A DNA stretch of 64,000 nucleotides from NCBI GenBank assembly GCA_009780855.1, contig WQZG01000004.1, positions 20,689 through 84,688 on the forward strand, given 5' to 3'. The notes under the pieces were generated by a model. It did no database searches. It was not told the DNA's origin and saw nothing but the letters and a program-made list of their open reading frames with translations. Below, piece by piece: positions 8,507-17,002 of this stretch. The translations under genes and the position numbers were made by a program. The DNA comes from Treponema sp. (GTDB lineage: Bacteria; Spirochaetota; Spirochaetia; Treponematales; Breznakiellaceae). Within the stretch, counting starts at the first letter, position 1, and each line of letters starts with the position of its first letter.

Positions 8507-9352
8507 ATGAAAATGAAGATTCCTTGTGCGTTGGTATTATTGATATTCGCAAATTTGACAGCTATATCCGCGCAGAATACATTCAGCAATATTCCGGTTG
8601 AAGTTACCGGGCTGCCCTACAGCTTCGATGATATTAACGGCAGCCATAAAATTGATTATTTGATTGAGTCAGCTTATAAAATAGTTTCAACAGCGCAGCA
8701 GTCAGGTTTTGTTAATTTCAGAATTAATAAATTCGTTTACGATTTTAAGGGCGACGGCAGTCTTGTTTTAAGTACTTATTACAGCTACGACAGAACACCG
8801 GCCGGGGGCAATTCGTACTATCCGGCCAACCCAAACGCCGTTTATAACTGGACACTGCAGCCTTCTTACCATCAGCATCTGGGGGTAAATTGCTCATTGG
8901 ACAGATATGATGATATAGCGATCTCCCAGGCAAAATTAAACGAAATGAGGAAAGATCCTTCCCTTGGGAAAGTATACGATATTTTGCTCTCGGTCGCCCA
9001 GGATATGGATTATGATTATAACAAGGTCGGAATTCCTGTTAAATTTGTAACGCCCGCCCCCCTGACCGGAGTTTGTGATGATTATGCCGGCTTACTGATT
9101 AAGAGGCTCACTGATGCGCGCATAAGCGGAGTCAGCAATATTACCAAAGTCTCCGGTCTAAATCATTCCTGGGTTACACTGCGGTACAACGGCAGGCTTC
9201 TGTATCTGGACGCGACATGGTTTGACGAAAATGTTATTGATGAAACCGGAACAGTTGTGCATACACCGTATAAAGATCCGCGCAACATGACGTTCGACAA
9301 TGATATTTTTACCAATCACGGTAAACATCATTTACCCAATAACATCCCGTAA
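8507..9352 (+). CDS. secreted transglutaminase-like protein
   Basis: A 281-aa protein with a Sec signal peptide (hydrophobic residues 8-22, predicted cut after ISA). The second half has the transglutaminase-core triad in order: Cys in GVCDDYA (about 190), His in LNHSWVTL (about 223) and Asp in LYLDATWFD (about 239). Proteins of this fold act as peptidases or peptide-crosslinking enzymes in the envelope. The N-terminal half is not recognised. It follows the tRNA directly and its 3' end overlaps the convergent epimerase gene by 21 nt. Confidence 0.7.
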   Translation: MKMKIPCALVLLIFANLTAISAQNTFSNIPVEVTGLPYSFDDINGSHKIDYLIESAYKIVSTAQQSGFVNFRINKFVYDFKGDGSLVLSTYYSYDRTPAGGNSYYPANPNAVYNWTLQPSYHQHLGVNCSLDRYDDIAISQAKLNEMRKDPSLGKVYDILLSVAQDMDYDYNKVGIPVKFVTPAPLTGVCDDYAGLLIKRLTDARISGVSNITKVSGLNHSWVTLRYNGRLLYLDATWFDENVIDETGTVVHTPYKDPRNMTFDNDIFTNHGKHHLPNNIP

Positions 9353-9997
9353 TTTCGCGATGGCGCCCGGAATGGAAAAAGACGGGCTAAAAACACTTGA
9401 GGAGCCTGCGACAAAAATATTGGCTCCGGCTTCGCGCATGCGTTTGGCGTTGGCAAAACTTACGTTGCCGTCTACTTCGATTTCGATGCCGGCATGGCCG
9501 GACATATCCAGCCAGCGCCGCAGATTCGCTATTTTGGGAATGCTTGATTCAATAAGGGCCTGACCTGCGTAACCGGGATTAACGCACATTACCAGTACGG
9601 CGTCTATATAATCAAGAAGGTGTTCGATGCATCGGTAATGGGTGCCGGGATTTACCGCGGCCATTGGCTTGGCGCCTGCTTCCCGGATCTTCGACAGAGC
9701 GCGGTGAATATGCGGAGTGCTTTCTGTATGGACAGAAAAATATTCCCCGGGCCGCGGATCAAACCAGCTTATCTTGTCCTCCGGCCTTTCGATCATAAGG
9801 TGAATGTCCAGCGGAATATCGGACAGGCGGCGCAGCTGTTTAACGTAATCGGTTCCAAGCGTGTAATTGGGAACAAAAACACCGTCCATCACATCAATAT
9901 GCAGATACTCAATGCCGGCGGATTTAAATGAGTCCAGAACTTCGCGCAGCTTTTCGATGTCCGCGCACATCATTGACGGTGAGATTTTTGCAGTCAC
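9332..9997 (-). CDS. ribulose-phosphate 3-epimerase family (pentulose or allulose-6-P epimerase)
   Basis: A TIM-barrel epimerase of 221 aa. The KISPSMMCAD start, the metal-site block LHIDVMDGVFVPN, DIHLMIERPE, the VNPGYAGQ loop and the C-terminal EVDGNV and VAGSSSVF phosphate-binding turns are family hallmarks. As the last gene of a sugar-catabolic operon (4-nt overlap with the dehydrogenase), it may act on a keto-sugar phosphate other than ribulose-5-P, for example as an AlsE-type enzyme. For that reason no symbol is given. Confidence 0.88.
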   Translation of the reverse strand: MTAKISPSMMCADIEKLREVLDSFKSAGIEYLHIDVMDGVFVPNYTLGTDYVKQLRRLSDIPLDIHLMIERPEDKISWFDPRPGEYFSVHTESTPHIHRALSKIREAGAKPMAAVNPGTHYRCIEHLLDYIDAVLVMCVNPGYAGQALIESSIPKIANLRRWLDMSGHAGIEIEVDGNVSFANAKRMREAGANIFVAGSSSVFSPSFSIPGAIAKLRDVIG

Positions 9998-11031
9998 GGA
10001 TTAACCACCACACGCAAACCGGCGTGTCCTTCCGCGGCGGCAAAGGCATCGGTGATCCTGTCCAGGGAAAAATTGTGGGTAATAAAACGCTTCACATCAA
10101 TACGGCCGTCAGCGATCATGCCCAGCGCCCGGCCGTGGTGGGACGGCATGGAACCGTGAGCGCCTGTTATCATTAGTTCCTTGTAGTGAATAATGTTTGT
10201 ATCCAGGGTTACCATGGTCCCGGCGGGGAGTCCGCCGAAGAAGTTGATCCTGGCGCGGTTTTTTGCCATAAGCAGGGACTGCGCCTGTGAATCACCGGAC
10301 GGGTTTGAAGTAAGTATTACATCGGCGCCAAGGCCGCCGGTCTGTGCCAGCACGGCTTTAACGGCATCAGTTTCTTTTGAGTTGATATAAACATCGGCAA
10401 TGCCGAGCTTTTTGGCAAGTTCAAGCCTGGGGTTTGAACGGTTAATCAGTATTACTTTGGAAGCGCCCATTGCCTTGGCCACAACACAGATCATCATGCC
10501 GATGGGGCCGGCGCCTATAAGGACAACTGCATCACCCAGGTTGACCGGTGTAAGCTCAAGGGCGTTTAGTACGCAGGCCAGCGGCTCTGCCAGCGCACCT
10601 TCGTTAAATGAAACATTGTCCGGCAGAATATGCACAGGCCCGTAGTTAACCGTTGTCTGGTTTAGCGGCACGTATTCCGCAAACCCGCCGGGAAACTGGT
10701 AGCCCATTGCGTAGTTGATCTGGCAGTTGTTGCCGATGCCTGCTTCGCAAAAAGCGCAATGTCCACAGGGAACATCGGCGCCGATGGCAACGCGGTCGCC
10801 GGGTTTAAATTTTGTAACACCGGCTCCGACCGCCGCGACCTCGCCGGAGATCTCGTGCCCGATCACCTGGGGCGGCTTAACACGGCTGTTGCCATGATGG
10901 AAAATGCGTATGTCCGAACCGCATACGGCGCAGGAACGCACACGCACCAGCATTCCGCCCGGTTCGGCTGTTGGAGTCGGTACTTCGCGCACCGTCATTT
11001 TATCTATGTCTTCGTAAATGGCCGCTTTCAT
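9994..11031 (-). CDS. zinc-dependent sugar/polyol dehydrogenase (MDR family) 1
   Basis: A 345-aa medium-chain dehydrogenase. It has the catalytic zinc site (CAVCGSDIR with GHEISGEV), the structural zinc loop (CGHCAFCEAGIGNNC) and a Rossmann motif (LIGAGPIGMM). Its closest look is to sorbitol/L-iditol dehydrogenases, so NAD(P)-linked oxidation of a secondary alcohol on a sugar is likely. It is the sixth gene of the GH2 operon and overlaps the epimerase by 4 nt. A second, distinct MDR enzyme sits three genes upstream in the same operon. Confidence 0.88.
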   Translation of the reverse strand: MKAAIYEDIDKMTVREVPTPTAEPGGMLVRVRSCAVCGSDIRIFHHGNSRVKPPQVIGHEISGEVAAVGAGVTKFKPGDRVAIGADVPCGHCAFCEAGIGNNCQINYAMGYQFPGGFAEYVPLNQTTVNYGPVHILPDNVSFNEGALAEPLACVLNALELTPVNLGDAVVLIGAGPIGMMICVVAKAMGASKVILINRSNPRLELAKKLGIADVYINSKETDAVKAVLAQTGGLGADVILTSNPSGDSQAQSLLMAKNRARINFFGGLPAGTMVTLDTNIIHYKELMITGAHGSMPSHHGRALGMIADGRIDVKRFITHNFSLDRITDAFAAAEGHAGLRVVVNP

Positions 11032-11057
11032 CGTAAACTCTCCTTTTAAAACGCTTC

Positions 11058-11951
11058 TTAATCTTTGACATACTTGCGCCAGTATTCAACCGACGCTTTA
11101 TGGTCTTCTACAACCCTGCCGTCGGTATCCCAATGTTCCCGGTGCGACAGCTCAAAGTGCAGCAGCGCCTCCTTGCAGCCGGACTGTTCAAGACAGGCAA
11201 GCACTTTCTCGGCTGTTATATATCCCTGGCTGTTGTTCTCCGGAGTAAAAGGCCAGTGCATACTTTTGCCCAGCATGGTCTGCTGAAGGTGAATTACCGG
11301 GCTTACACTGCCCAGCGCCAGCAGCCAGGGGTAGGGGTCGCGCTCGTTCGGGTGCGGCGCGTGGCCTATGTCCAGACAGACTTTCATCGGGACGCCGCAG
11401 TGCGCGTTCACCATATCAAGGATCGCTTTGGTCTCTGCGACTGTATTTGCGAACTCGCGCGGTACGCTCATCGGCTCAAAAATTACGCTCTCGTAACCGA
11501 GTTCCTTTGCGTAAAACGTCAGCTCCTGCCACCCTTTAACCGCGGCTTCTGTAACACGTTTGCGTTTTTCAGGATCGTTAATCGTGTCAAAGGTGAGTAT
11601 ACCAAAGTGGCTGCCGCCGGTTTGTGCGCCTAGTTTGGCGCCGATTTCAAAAAGCCGTTTAAACCAGTCCAGCCAAATGCGGCGGGCCTGTTCATCCGGG
11701 TGGCAAAGATGATTGACCCGGGTATACGCGCTGGTAAATATCGAATCAACATTAAAGCTGTAACGCTTTGCCGATTCTTTTATACGTTTAATCTGCGAAT
11801 CAATATAGCTGTCGGGAAGAAACGGATTTAAAAGATCGGCTACAAACTGCACGCTGTGCAGGCCAAGGTCTCCGACAATTTTTCCCCAGGCCTCGGGTTC
11901 GGTATAACGGTTAATCGCGAATCCGCAATTTGTACCCAGTTTAAGTTTCAT
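11058..11951 (-). CDS. sugar phosphate isomerase/epimerase (AP-endonuclease-2-like TIM barrel)
   Basis: A 297-aa TIM barrel of the xylose-isomerase-like superfamily. Metal-binding acidic and His residues are visible as FEPMS (Glu), CLDIGHAPH (Asp/His) and LLHFELSHREHWDTDG near the end. Such enzymes epimerise or isomerise keto-sugars using a divalent metal. It overlaps the upstream URO-D-like gene by 4 nt and lies 26 nt from the downstream dehydrogenase. The exact substrate cannot be read from the sequence. Confidence 0.8.
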   Translation of the reverse strand: MKLKLGTNCGFAINRYTEPEAWGKIVGDLGLHSVQFVADLLNPFLPDSYIDSQIKRIKESAKRYSFNVDSIFTSAYTRVNHLCHPDEQARRIWLDWFKRLFEIGAKLGAQTGGSHFGILTFDTINDPEKRKRVTEAAVKGWQELTFYAKELGYESVIFEPMSVPREFANTVAETKAILDMVNAHCGVPMKVCLDIGHAPHPNERDPYPWLLALGSVSPVIHLQQTMLGKSMHWPFTPENNSQGYITAEKVLACLEQSGCKEALLHFELSHREHWDTDGRVVEDHKASVEYWRKYVKD

Positions 11952-12949
11952 AATTTTAATACCTCCAGCATGGCCGCGATATTTTCGCAGGGTACATCGG
12001 CGGGAACCTGGTGTGTGGGAGCGCAGACGTATCCCCCATCCCTGCCCAGAACGGCAATTGTATTACGGACGGTCCGTTTTATTTTTTCCGGTGTCATCGA
12101 GGGCAAATCGCGCTGAGTGCTGATCGCCCCCCAAAAACAAAGGCGGCTTCCAAATTCATTTTTTATTTTTTTTAGGTCATAAATTTCCGGCTGGACGGTC
12201 TGGTATACATCAAGCCCAATATCCATTAGGCCGGGTAAAAACACGCTGATATTACCGCAGGAATGGAGGCAGACATATTTTCCGGCGGCCTTTACCGGCT
12301 CAAACATTTTTTTGAGGCAGGGTTTTATATATTTATTAAAATGTTCGGGTGAAAACAGCGGGCCGGTTTGTGTACCGTAATCATCGCCGAAGTAAAAACC
12401 GTCGATGTTTTGTTTTAAAGCCTCATTGATTATTTCCAGATTATGGGCGGTAATTTTTTCCAGCAATTCCGCTACAAAATTTTCTTCAAGACAGAAATCA
12501 CTGAGCAAATTTTCCATGCCCCGCAGGCTCCAGGCCCTTTCAAACAAACAGAGTCCCAGTTTACCGAGCTTTATCGTATCGCGGCCGTTGGCGAGCATTT
12601 TGCCCGTCGATTCCCTGACTGTCTGCAGCGGAGGTTTGGGAAAACTATAGCCTTCGAAATTTGGTTTTTTTAATATGAATGAATCTACAACGCCGATGTC
12701 TTTATCTTTCCCTGAGCGGTTCCAGATTACCCCGAATTCATCCTTAAAAAAGCCCGGCTTGATTTGGGCGCCGCCATTGTAGCTGCATTTTTCAAAATGA
12801 TTGCCAAAATAGCTTACATAATCGCGCCGATCAATGCCGCTGTAAGCGGCGAATAAATCCATGGCCGCTGTTGTCAGTTCGATATTCCAGGGCACGGTAT
12901 CGGGCTGTTTGTGGGCAAAGGCAGCAATAACCCTATCCCTTTTGGTCAT
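11948..12949 (-). CDS. uroporphyrinogen decarboxylase-family protein (MtaA/CmuA-like), copy 1
   Basis: A 333-aa URO-D-fold protein opening with TKRDRVIAAF. It shows the zinc-type motif HSCGN (about residue 224) and a C-terminal YVCAPTHQVP block. MtaA-type methyltransferases bind zinc by His-X-Cys plus a distal Cys; here HxC is kept and the distal position looks like THQ. Real heme-pathway URO-D would carry different substrate residues, and the setting is sugar catabolism. It overlaps both neighbours by 4 nt. The function is unknown; methyl or carboxyl chemistry on a sugar-derived substrate is inference. Confidence 0.8.
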   Translation of the reverse strand: MTKRDRVIAAFAHKQPDTVPWNIELTTAAMDLFAAYSGIDRRDYVSYFGNHFEKCSYNGGAQIKPGFFKDEFGVIWNRSGKDKDIGVVDSFILKKPNFEGYSFPKPPLQTVRESTGKMLANGRDTIKLGKLGLCLFERAWSLRGMENLLSDFCLEENFVAELLEKITAHNLEIINEALKQNIDGFYFGDDYGTQTGPLFSPEHFNKYIKPCLKKMFEPVKAAGKYVCLHSCGNISVFLPGLMDIGLDVYQTVQPEIYDLKKIKNEFGSRLCFWGAISTQRDLPSMTPEKIKRTVRNTIAVLGRDGGYVCAPTHQVPADVPCENIAAMLEVLKL

Positions 12950-13980
12950 ATAGTAAACATTACCCGGCAGGAAAATTGCGTCTTGTCGCGCAGCAGATCA
13001 AAAGCCGCCCCGCAGTCAGCAAGGCTGAACCGGTGGGTGACCAGTTGTTTGACATTGACACGGCCGGATGCCATGGCAGCCAGAGCGGTCCGCCAGTCAT
13101 TCTGTTTTTGCGTGTAACTGGAATTCCAGGTGCCAAAGACGGTAAGCTGTTTGCGCAATATATCCCAGTACGGGGCCTGCTTAAGATTCATGTCGCCTGA
13201 AGGGTTGCCCATAAGCACAACGCGGCCAAGAGGTTTTGCCGCCAGAAAGCAGCCTTCCGCGGCAGCGGCGGCTCCCGCGCCCTCGATTGCCAGATCAACT
13301 CCTTTGCCGCCGGTAATTGTTTTTACATTATCAAGCCAGTCTTTTGAGCCGCTGTTGAGGGCGTATTCGTAACCAAGCTGTTTGGCAAATGCAAGTTTTT
13401 TTTCGTCGATATCAAGCAAAATAATATTTTGGGCGCCGCCGGCTTTGGCAAAAGCCGCCAGCATAAGCCCGATTGCTCCCGCACCGAAGATCGCGACGCT
13501 GTCGCCGATTGACACACCGGCCCGGCCCAGAGCGTGCAGCGATACGGAAGCTGGCTCGGCCATGGCCATTTCTTCGTAACCCAGGTTCCCGGCCATTACC
13601 AGATTCCAGACCGGAACCGCTATGTACTGGGCAAAACCGCCGTCGCAGCGGGAACCAAAGTAATTGTAATTGCGGCAGGAAGCGTATTCGCCGGTTTCGC
13701 ACATGTCGCATTTTTTACAGGGCAAAAGCGGGAACACGGCCGCGGCTTTTCCGATCAGCGCCCTGTCAGCGCCCGGCCCGGTTTCAACAATCTCGCCGGC
13801 AAACTCATGGCCGGGTATGGTCGGGAAACTGTAAGTTCCCTTTATGAATACCCTGGGAATATCTGAGCCGCAGATACCGGACGCTTTTATCTTAAGTAAA
13901 ACTTCTCCTGCTTTGGGAACAGGATCGGGAACATCTTCATAAACCAACTGCCCGATTTTATGCAGAACGCAAGCTTTCAT
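12946..13980 (-). CDS. zinc-dependent dehydrogenase (MDR family) 2
   Basis: A 344-aa medium-chain dehydrogenase resembling galactitol/sorbitol dehydrogenases. It shows ASGICGSDIPRV and IPGHEFAGEIVETG (catalytic zinc), a structural zinc loop (CKKCDMCETGEYASC) and a Rossmann turn (IFGAGAIGLM). It differs clearly from the other MDR gene of this operon in both zinc loops, so the two probably act on different intermediates. It has 4-nt overlaps on both sides. Confidence 0.88.
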   Translation of the reverse strand: MKACVLHKIGQLVYEDVPDPVPKAGEVLLKIKASGICGSDIPRVFIKGTYSFPTIPGHEFAGEIVETGPGADRALIGKAAAVFPLLPCKKCDMCETGEYASCRNYNYFGSRCDGGFAQYIAVPVWNLVMAGNLGYEEMAMAEPASVSLHALGRAGVSIGDSVAIFGAGAIGLMLAAFAKAGGAQNIILLDIDEKKLAFAKQLGYEYALNSGSKDWLDNVKTITGGKGVDLAIEGAGAAAAAEGCFLAAKPLGRVVLMGNPSGDMNLKQAPYWDILRKQLTVFGTWNSSYTQKQNDWRTALAAMASGRVNVKQLVTHRFSLADCGAAFDLLRDKTQFSCRVMFTI

Positions 13981-15077
13981 TTACATACTCCGTTGTATAC
14001 CCCGTATGAGTGCGCTGTTTCGTACATCGCCAGAATATTTTCCACAGGTGTATTGTCCTGGATTTGATGAGTCGGAGCCAGAACATAACCGCCGCCTGGC
14101 ATCATAATATCCAGTGTTTCCCTGACAACCGCGCGCGTGTCTTCGGCAGTACCGTAGGCAAGCGGCCCGGCGGTTGAGATGCAGCCGCTGAACGCCAGCC
14201 TGCCGCCGAATTGTTTCTTGAGAACAGAAGGCGCCATACCCACAGCCTCGGGCTGCAGAGTATCGACAGCGCTTACTCCCATTTCGATAAAGTCCTCGTA
14301 TACCCAGCTTGAACAGCCGCAGGTATGCACCATTAACGGTTTATTAAAACTCTTTGCAAAATCAGCATACCGCTGGTGCCTGGGCCGCAGGACCCTTCGG
14401 TACATATCCAGGCTGATCATGGGAGAACGCTGGGTGCCCAGATCCTCGCCGATGAGGACCAGAGATACAATATTGCCGATGCGTGAAATAAGCCGTTCAA
14501 GGATGCCGATCTCCATGCTGTTGCGGCGGTCGATATAGGCAAGGGTTGCCTCGTCTTCGGCCAGAAGATTTACCAGTGTGTCTTCCATACCCATGACCCG
14601 GCCTGTAGCGTTTATTATGTCGGCGAACCCGGCGGTTCCGATTTGAATCGCGAGGTTTTCTTTGGCAAACGCTTTGGCTTGTTGGACAGCCAAATCGTAA
14701 TCAAAATTATCGGGATTGGGTACCGGAAACGCCGCAATTTGTTCCGCAGACATACCCGTCATGGGGAAGTCGCAGAAGTCCCAGTAACCGCCGTGTTCGT
14801 TGGGAACCCACCGCGTAACATAACCGTAAACCTGGTTTACTTTTCTGTCCGGTATCTGTTTAAACAGATCCGGTCCCCTGTAGGCGGGCTGAACCGCGCG
14901 GATATCAACACCCAGAGCGCGCAGCACCCCTTCATATTCGTTTTCATCAAAACCCAGATGTTTTGCCAGTCTCCCGTGCACCGCCGGATTTGTCGCGTAA
15001 TTTACCGGCACGCGATCCGGCGTATCCAGGCGTAAAGTATTTTCGACACGTTCTCTTGAAGTCATTGCTTTCTTCAT
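13977..15077 (-). CDS. uroporphyrinogen decarboxylase-family protein (MtaA/CmuA-like), copy 2
   Basis: About 366 aa with the URO-D fold: TSRERVENTLRLDTPDRVPV at the N-terminus, MVHTCGCSSWVYED (HxCG zinc-type motif) and YVLAPTHQIQDNTPVENI at the end. It shares the HxC...APTHQ signature with the other copy in the operon but is otherwise quite different, so this is an old pair rather than a recent duplication. The track begins at a TTG (15083); an ATG two codons later, or the ATG before TSRERV, is more likely. It starts just after the GH2 stop. Confidence 0.8.
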   Translation of the reverse strand: MKKAMTSRERVENTLRLDTPDRVPVNYATNPAVHGRLAKHLGFDENEYEGVLRALGVDIRAVQPAYRGPDLFKQIPDRKVNQVYGYVTRWVPNEHGGYWDFCDFPMTGMSAEQIAAFPVPNPDNFDYDLAVQQAKAFAKENLAIQIGTAGFADIINATGRVMGMEDTLVNLLAEDEATLAYIDRRNSMEIGILERLISRIGNIVSLVLIGEDLGTQRSPMISLDMYRRVLRPRHQRYADFAKSFNKPLMVHTCGCSSWVYEDFIEMGVSAVDTLQPEAVGMAPSVLKKQFGGRLAFSGCISTAGPLAYGTAEDTRAVVRETLDIMMPGGGYVLAPTHQIQDNTPVENILAMYETAHSYGVYNGVCK

Positions 15078-15086
15078 AAGCAATGC

Positions 15087-16889
15087 CTAATGCTGTCTTA
15101 TCCTGTACAGGACACTGACATTCCGCTCATTTATCTCGCGCAGAATTTCCGGTTCAACCTTGAAATTCCTGTCCATATCCATGATGCCGTTTACTTCCTG
15201 CTGAACATCGGTTACCTGGGTATAACAATAACCGCAAATGGCATCGATTTTTTTTATGGCCGTTGTAATGGAGTCAAAGCGTTTGATGTAGTCCTCTTTG
15301 GAAGCTACTTTATTGCCGTAACCCCAGCCTTCGCCGCGGTTTGTAAAGGCAATTCCTCCGAACTCGCTTAGAAGAATCGGCTGGCCTGCGTACATATAAC
15401 CGTCGGCAAAAGCGGAACGGTGCAGGTTGTAATAAATTTCATTGTCCAGAATTTCCTGCAGATAGTCTCCGTAGCGCTCCTCAAATTCTTCGCCGTCTTC
15501 AACATAATCATGCAGCGTTATGATGTCGGAGACTGTATGCTCCCACCCGTCATTGCAGACTACGGGCCGGTATTTGTCGTAGGATTTGGTAAGATTGTAA
15601 ATGGCCTCGGTAAATTGCTGCTGGGTTTTGTCAGTTTTGATTTTGGGAACGCCCCAGGATTCATTGAAGGGTGTCCAGGTAATTATCGAAGGGTGGTTAT
15701 AGTTCTGCCTGACAATGTCCATCCATTCGCGGGTAAACATGGTTACAGCGTCATCGTTGTATTCAAAGGTCGCGGCCATTTCACTCCAGACGAGAAGGCC
15801 CTTGACATCGGCCCAATACAAAAATTTTTCGTCTTCGATTTTTTGGTGTTTGCGTACGCCGTTGTAGCCGGCAGCCATCACCTTGTCGATGTCATCGATT
15901 AAGGCTTGTTCGTCCGGCGGGGTCAGGTGGCTGTTCTTCCAGTAGCCCTGGTCAAGAATTAGGCGCTGGTAAAGGGGCGCGCCGTTAAGAAGAATATTCT
16001 GCCCGTCAATGCGGATTTCCCTGAGGCCAAAGTATGAAAGCGCCTTATCAACTGTTTTTCCTTTCTTAATCAGTGAAAATGAAACATCGTATAAATTGGG
16101 ATTTGCCGGCGACCATGCGCAGACTTTCCAGACATGATCAGGTGAATTTAGGTCAGCGGTAAAAGAAAGCCGTTTCTGGTTTGCCGGGATCGTAATTTTG
16201 GCGACAGGTCTGTCATTGAATGTAATTTCTGTTACCAGTTCCAGTTCCGCATTAATACTGGCGGTTTCGACTTCCGCCTCGATTTCAAGTATACCCTTGC
16301 TGAATACCGGGGTCATTTTGACGGATTTAACGTATTCGGGATTAACGTATTCCAGCCACACGGTTTTCCAGATGCCCGTAGTCTGTACATACCAGCAGCC
16401 GAAGTTTTCGTTCCGCCAGCGCTGCTTACCGCGCGGCTGGCTCATGTCAAAGGAATCCTGGGCGCGTACGGTCAAAGTATTGGATCCGGTTTTTACAAGC
16501 GGGGTAATGTCAAACGAAAAACGCGAATAACCGCCGTCGTGGCTGCCCGCGTAAACACCGTTGACCCAAACCTTGGTATTGTAATCAGACCCTTCAAAAT
16601 GCAGGAATACCTTTTTCCCCTGCTTTTTGGCAGCGTCAATTTCCAGAGACCTCCTGTACCAGACCACATCATGGCGGACCGGATCGCCGATTCCGCTGGC
16701 CGGACTTTCATACGCAAAAGGAACGGTTATCTCACTTTTGGACGGGAAAGCGCCGAACCACTTTTTTGCGATTCCTTCGTCATTATCATCAAATGAAAAA
16801 TCCCATTTTCCGTTTAAATTTTCCCACGACATGGGACCTTCGCCCCGCACAAACTGCGGCCGCGGGTAATTTGGCTGGTAGCATTTCAT
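15087..16889 (-). CDS. glycoside hydrolase family 2 (beta-galactosidase / beta-glucuronidase type)
   Basis: A 600-aa retaining glycosidase with the GH2 architecture: jelly-roll sugar-binding domain (GKWDFSFDDNDEG onward), Ig-like domain, and a C-terminal TIM barrel with the acid/base Glu in TPFNESWG (about 409) and the nucleophile Glu in LLSEFGG (about 508). There is no signal peptide, so it is probably cytoplasmic and acts on imported oligosaccharides. It is the first gene of a seven-gene minus-strand operon, with a GAGG ribosome site, a promoter at 16954-16982 and a palindrome at 16918-16937. Confidence 0.93.
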   Translation of the reverse strand: MKCYQPNYPRPQFVRGEGPMSWENLNGKWDFSFDDNDEGIAKKWFGAFPSKSEITVPFAYESPASGIGDPVRHDVVWYRRSLEIDAAKKQGKKVFLHFEGSDYNTKVWVNGVYAGSHDGGYSRFSFDITPLVKTGSNTLTVRAQDSFDMSQPRGKQRWRNENFGCWYVQTTGIWKTVWLEYVNPEYVKSVKMTPVFSKGILEIEAEVETASINAELELVTEITFNDRPVAKITIPANQKRLSFTADLNSPDHVWKVCAWSPANPNLYDVSFSLIKKGKTVDKALSYFGLREIRIDGQNILLNGAPLYQRLILDQGYWKNSHLTPPDEQALIDDIDKVMAAGYNGVRKHQKIEDEKFLYWADVKGLLVWSEMAATFEYNDDAVTMFTREWMDIVRQNYNHPSIITWTPFNESWGVPKIKTDKTQQQFTEAIYNLTKSYDKYRPVVCNDGWEHTVSDIITLHDYVEDGEEFEERYGDYLQEILDNEIYYNLHRSAFADGYMYAGQPILLSEFGGIAFTNRGEGWGYGNKVASKEDYIKRFDSITTAIKKIDAICGYCYTQVTDVQQEVNGIMDMDRNFKVEPEILREINERNVSVLYRIRQH

Positions 16890-16917
16890 GGCTGCCTCTT
16901 TATTTAGAATTAATTAT

Positions 16918-16937
16918 CCGGAAACGTCAGTTTCCGG
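16918..16937. promoter_or_regulatory. 20-bp palindrome, candidate operator of the GH2 operon
   Basis: CCGGAAAC-GTCA-GTTTCCGG is an 8+8 bp perfect inverted repeat. It lies about 10-30 nt downstream of the predicted start of the GH2 transcript. That position suits a repressor roadblock, and the size suits a LacI-type dimer. No T-run follows on the minus strand, which argues against a terminator of the upstream ABC gene. Confidence 0.5.
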
Positions 16938-16953
16938 GTTACCGAACAATTCC

Positions 16954-16982
16954 ATTTTATCATTAAAAACTACAGCGTACAA
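16954..16982 (-). promoter_or_regulatory. promoter of the GH2 catabolic operon
   Basis: On the minus strand TTGTAC (16982-16977), 17 bp and TAAAAT (16959-16954) form a good sigma70-type promoter between the ABC transporter stop and the GH2 start. Confidence 0.6.
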
Positions 16983-17002
16983 TTACGCCGCGGAAATTTG
17001 CA

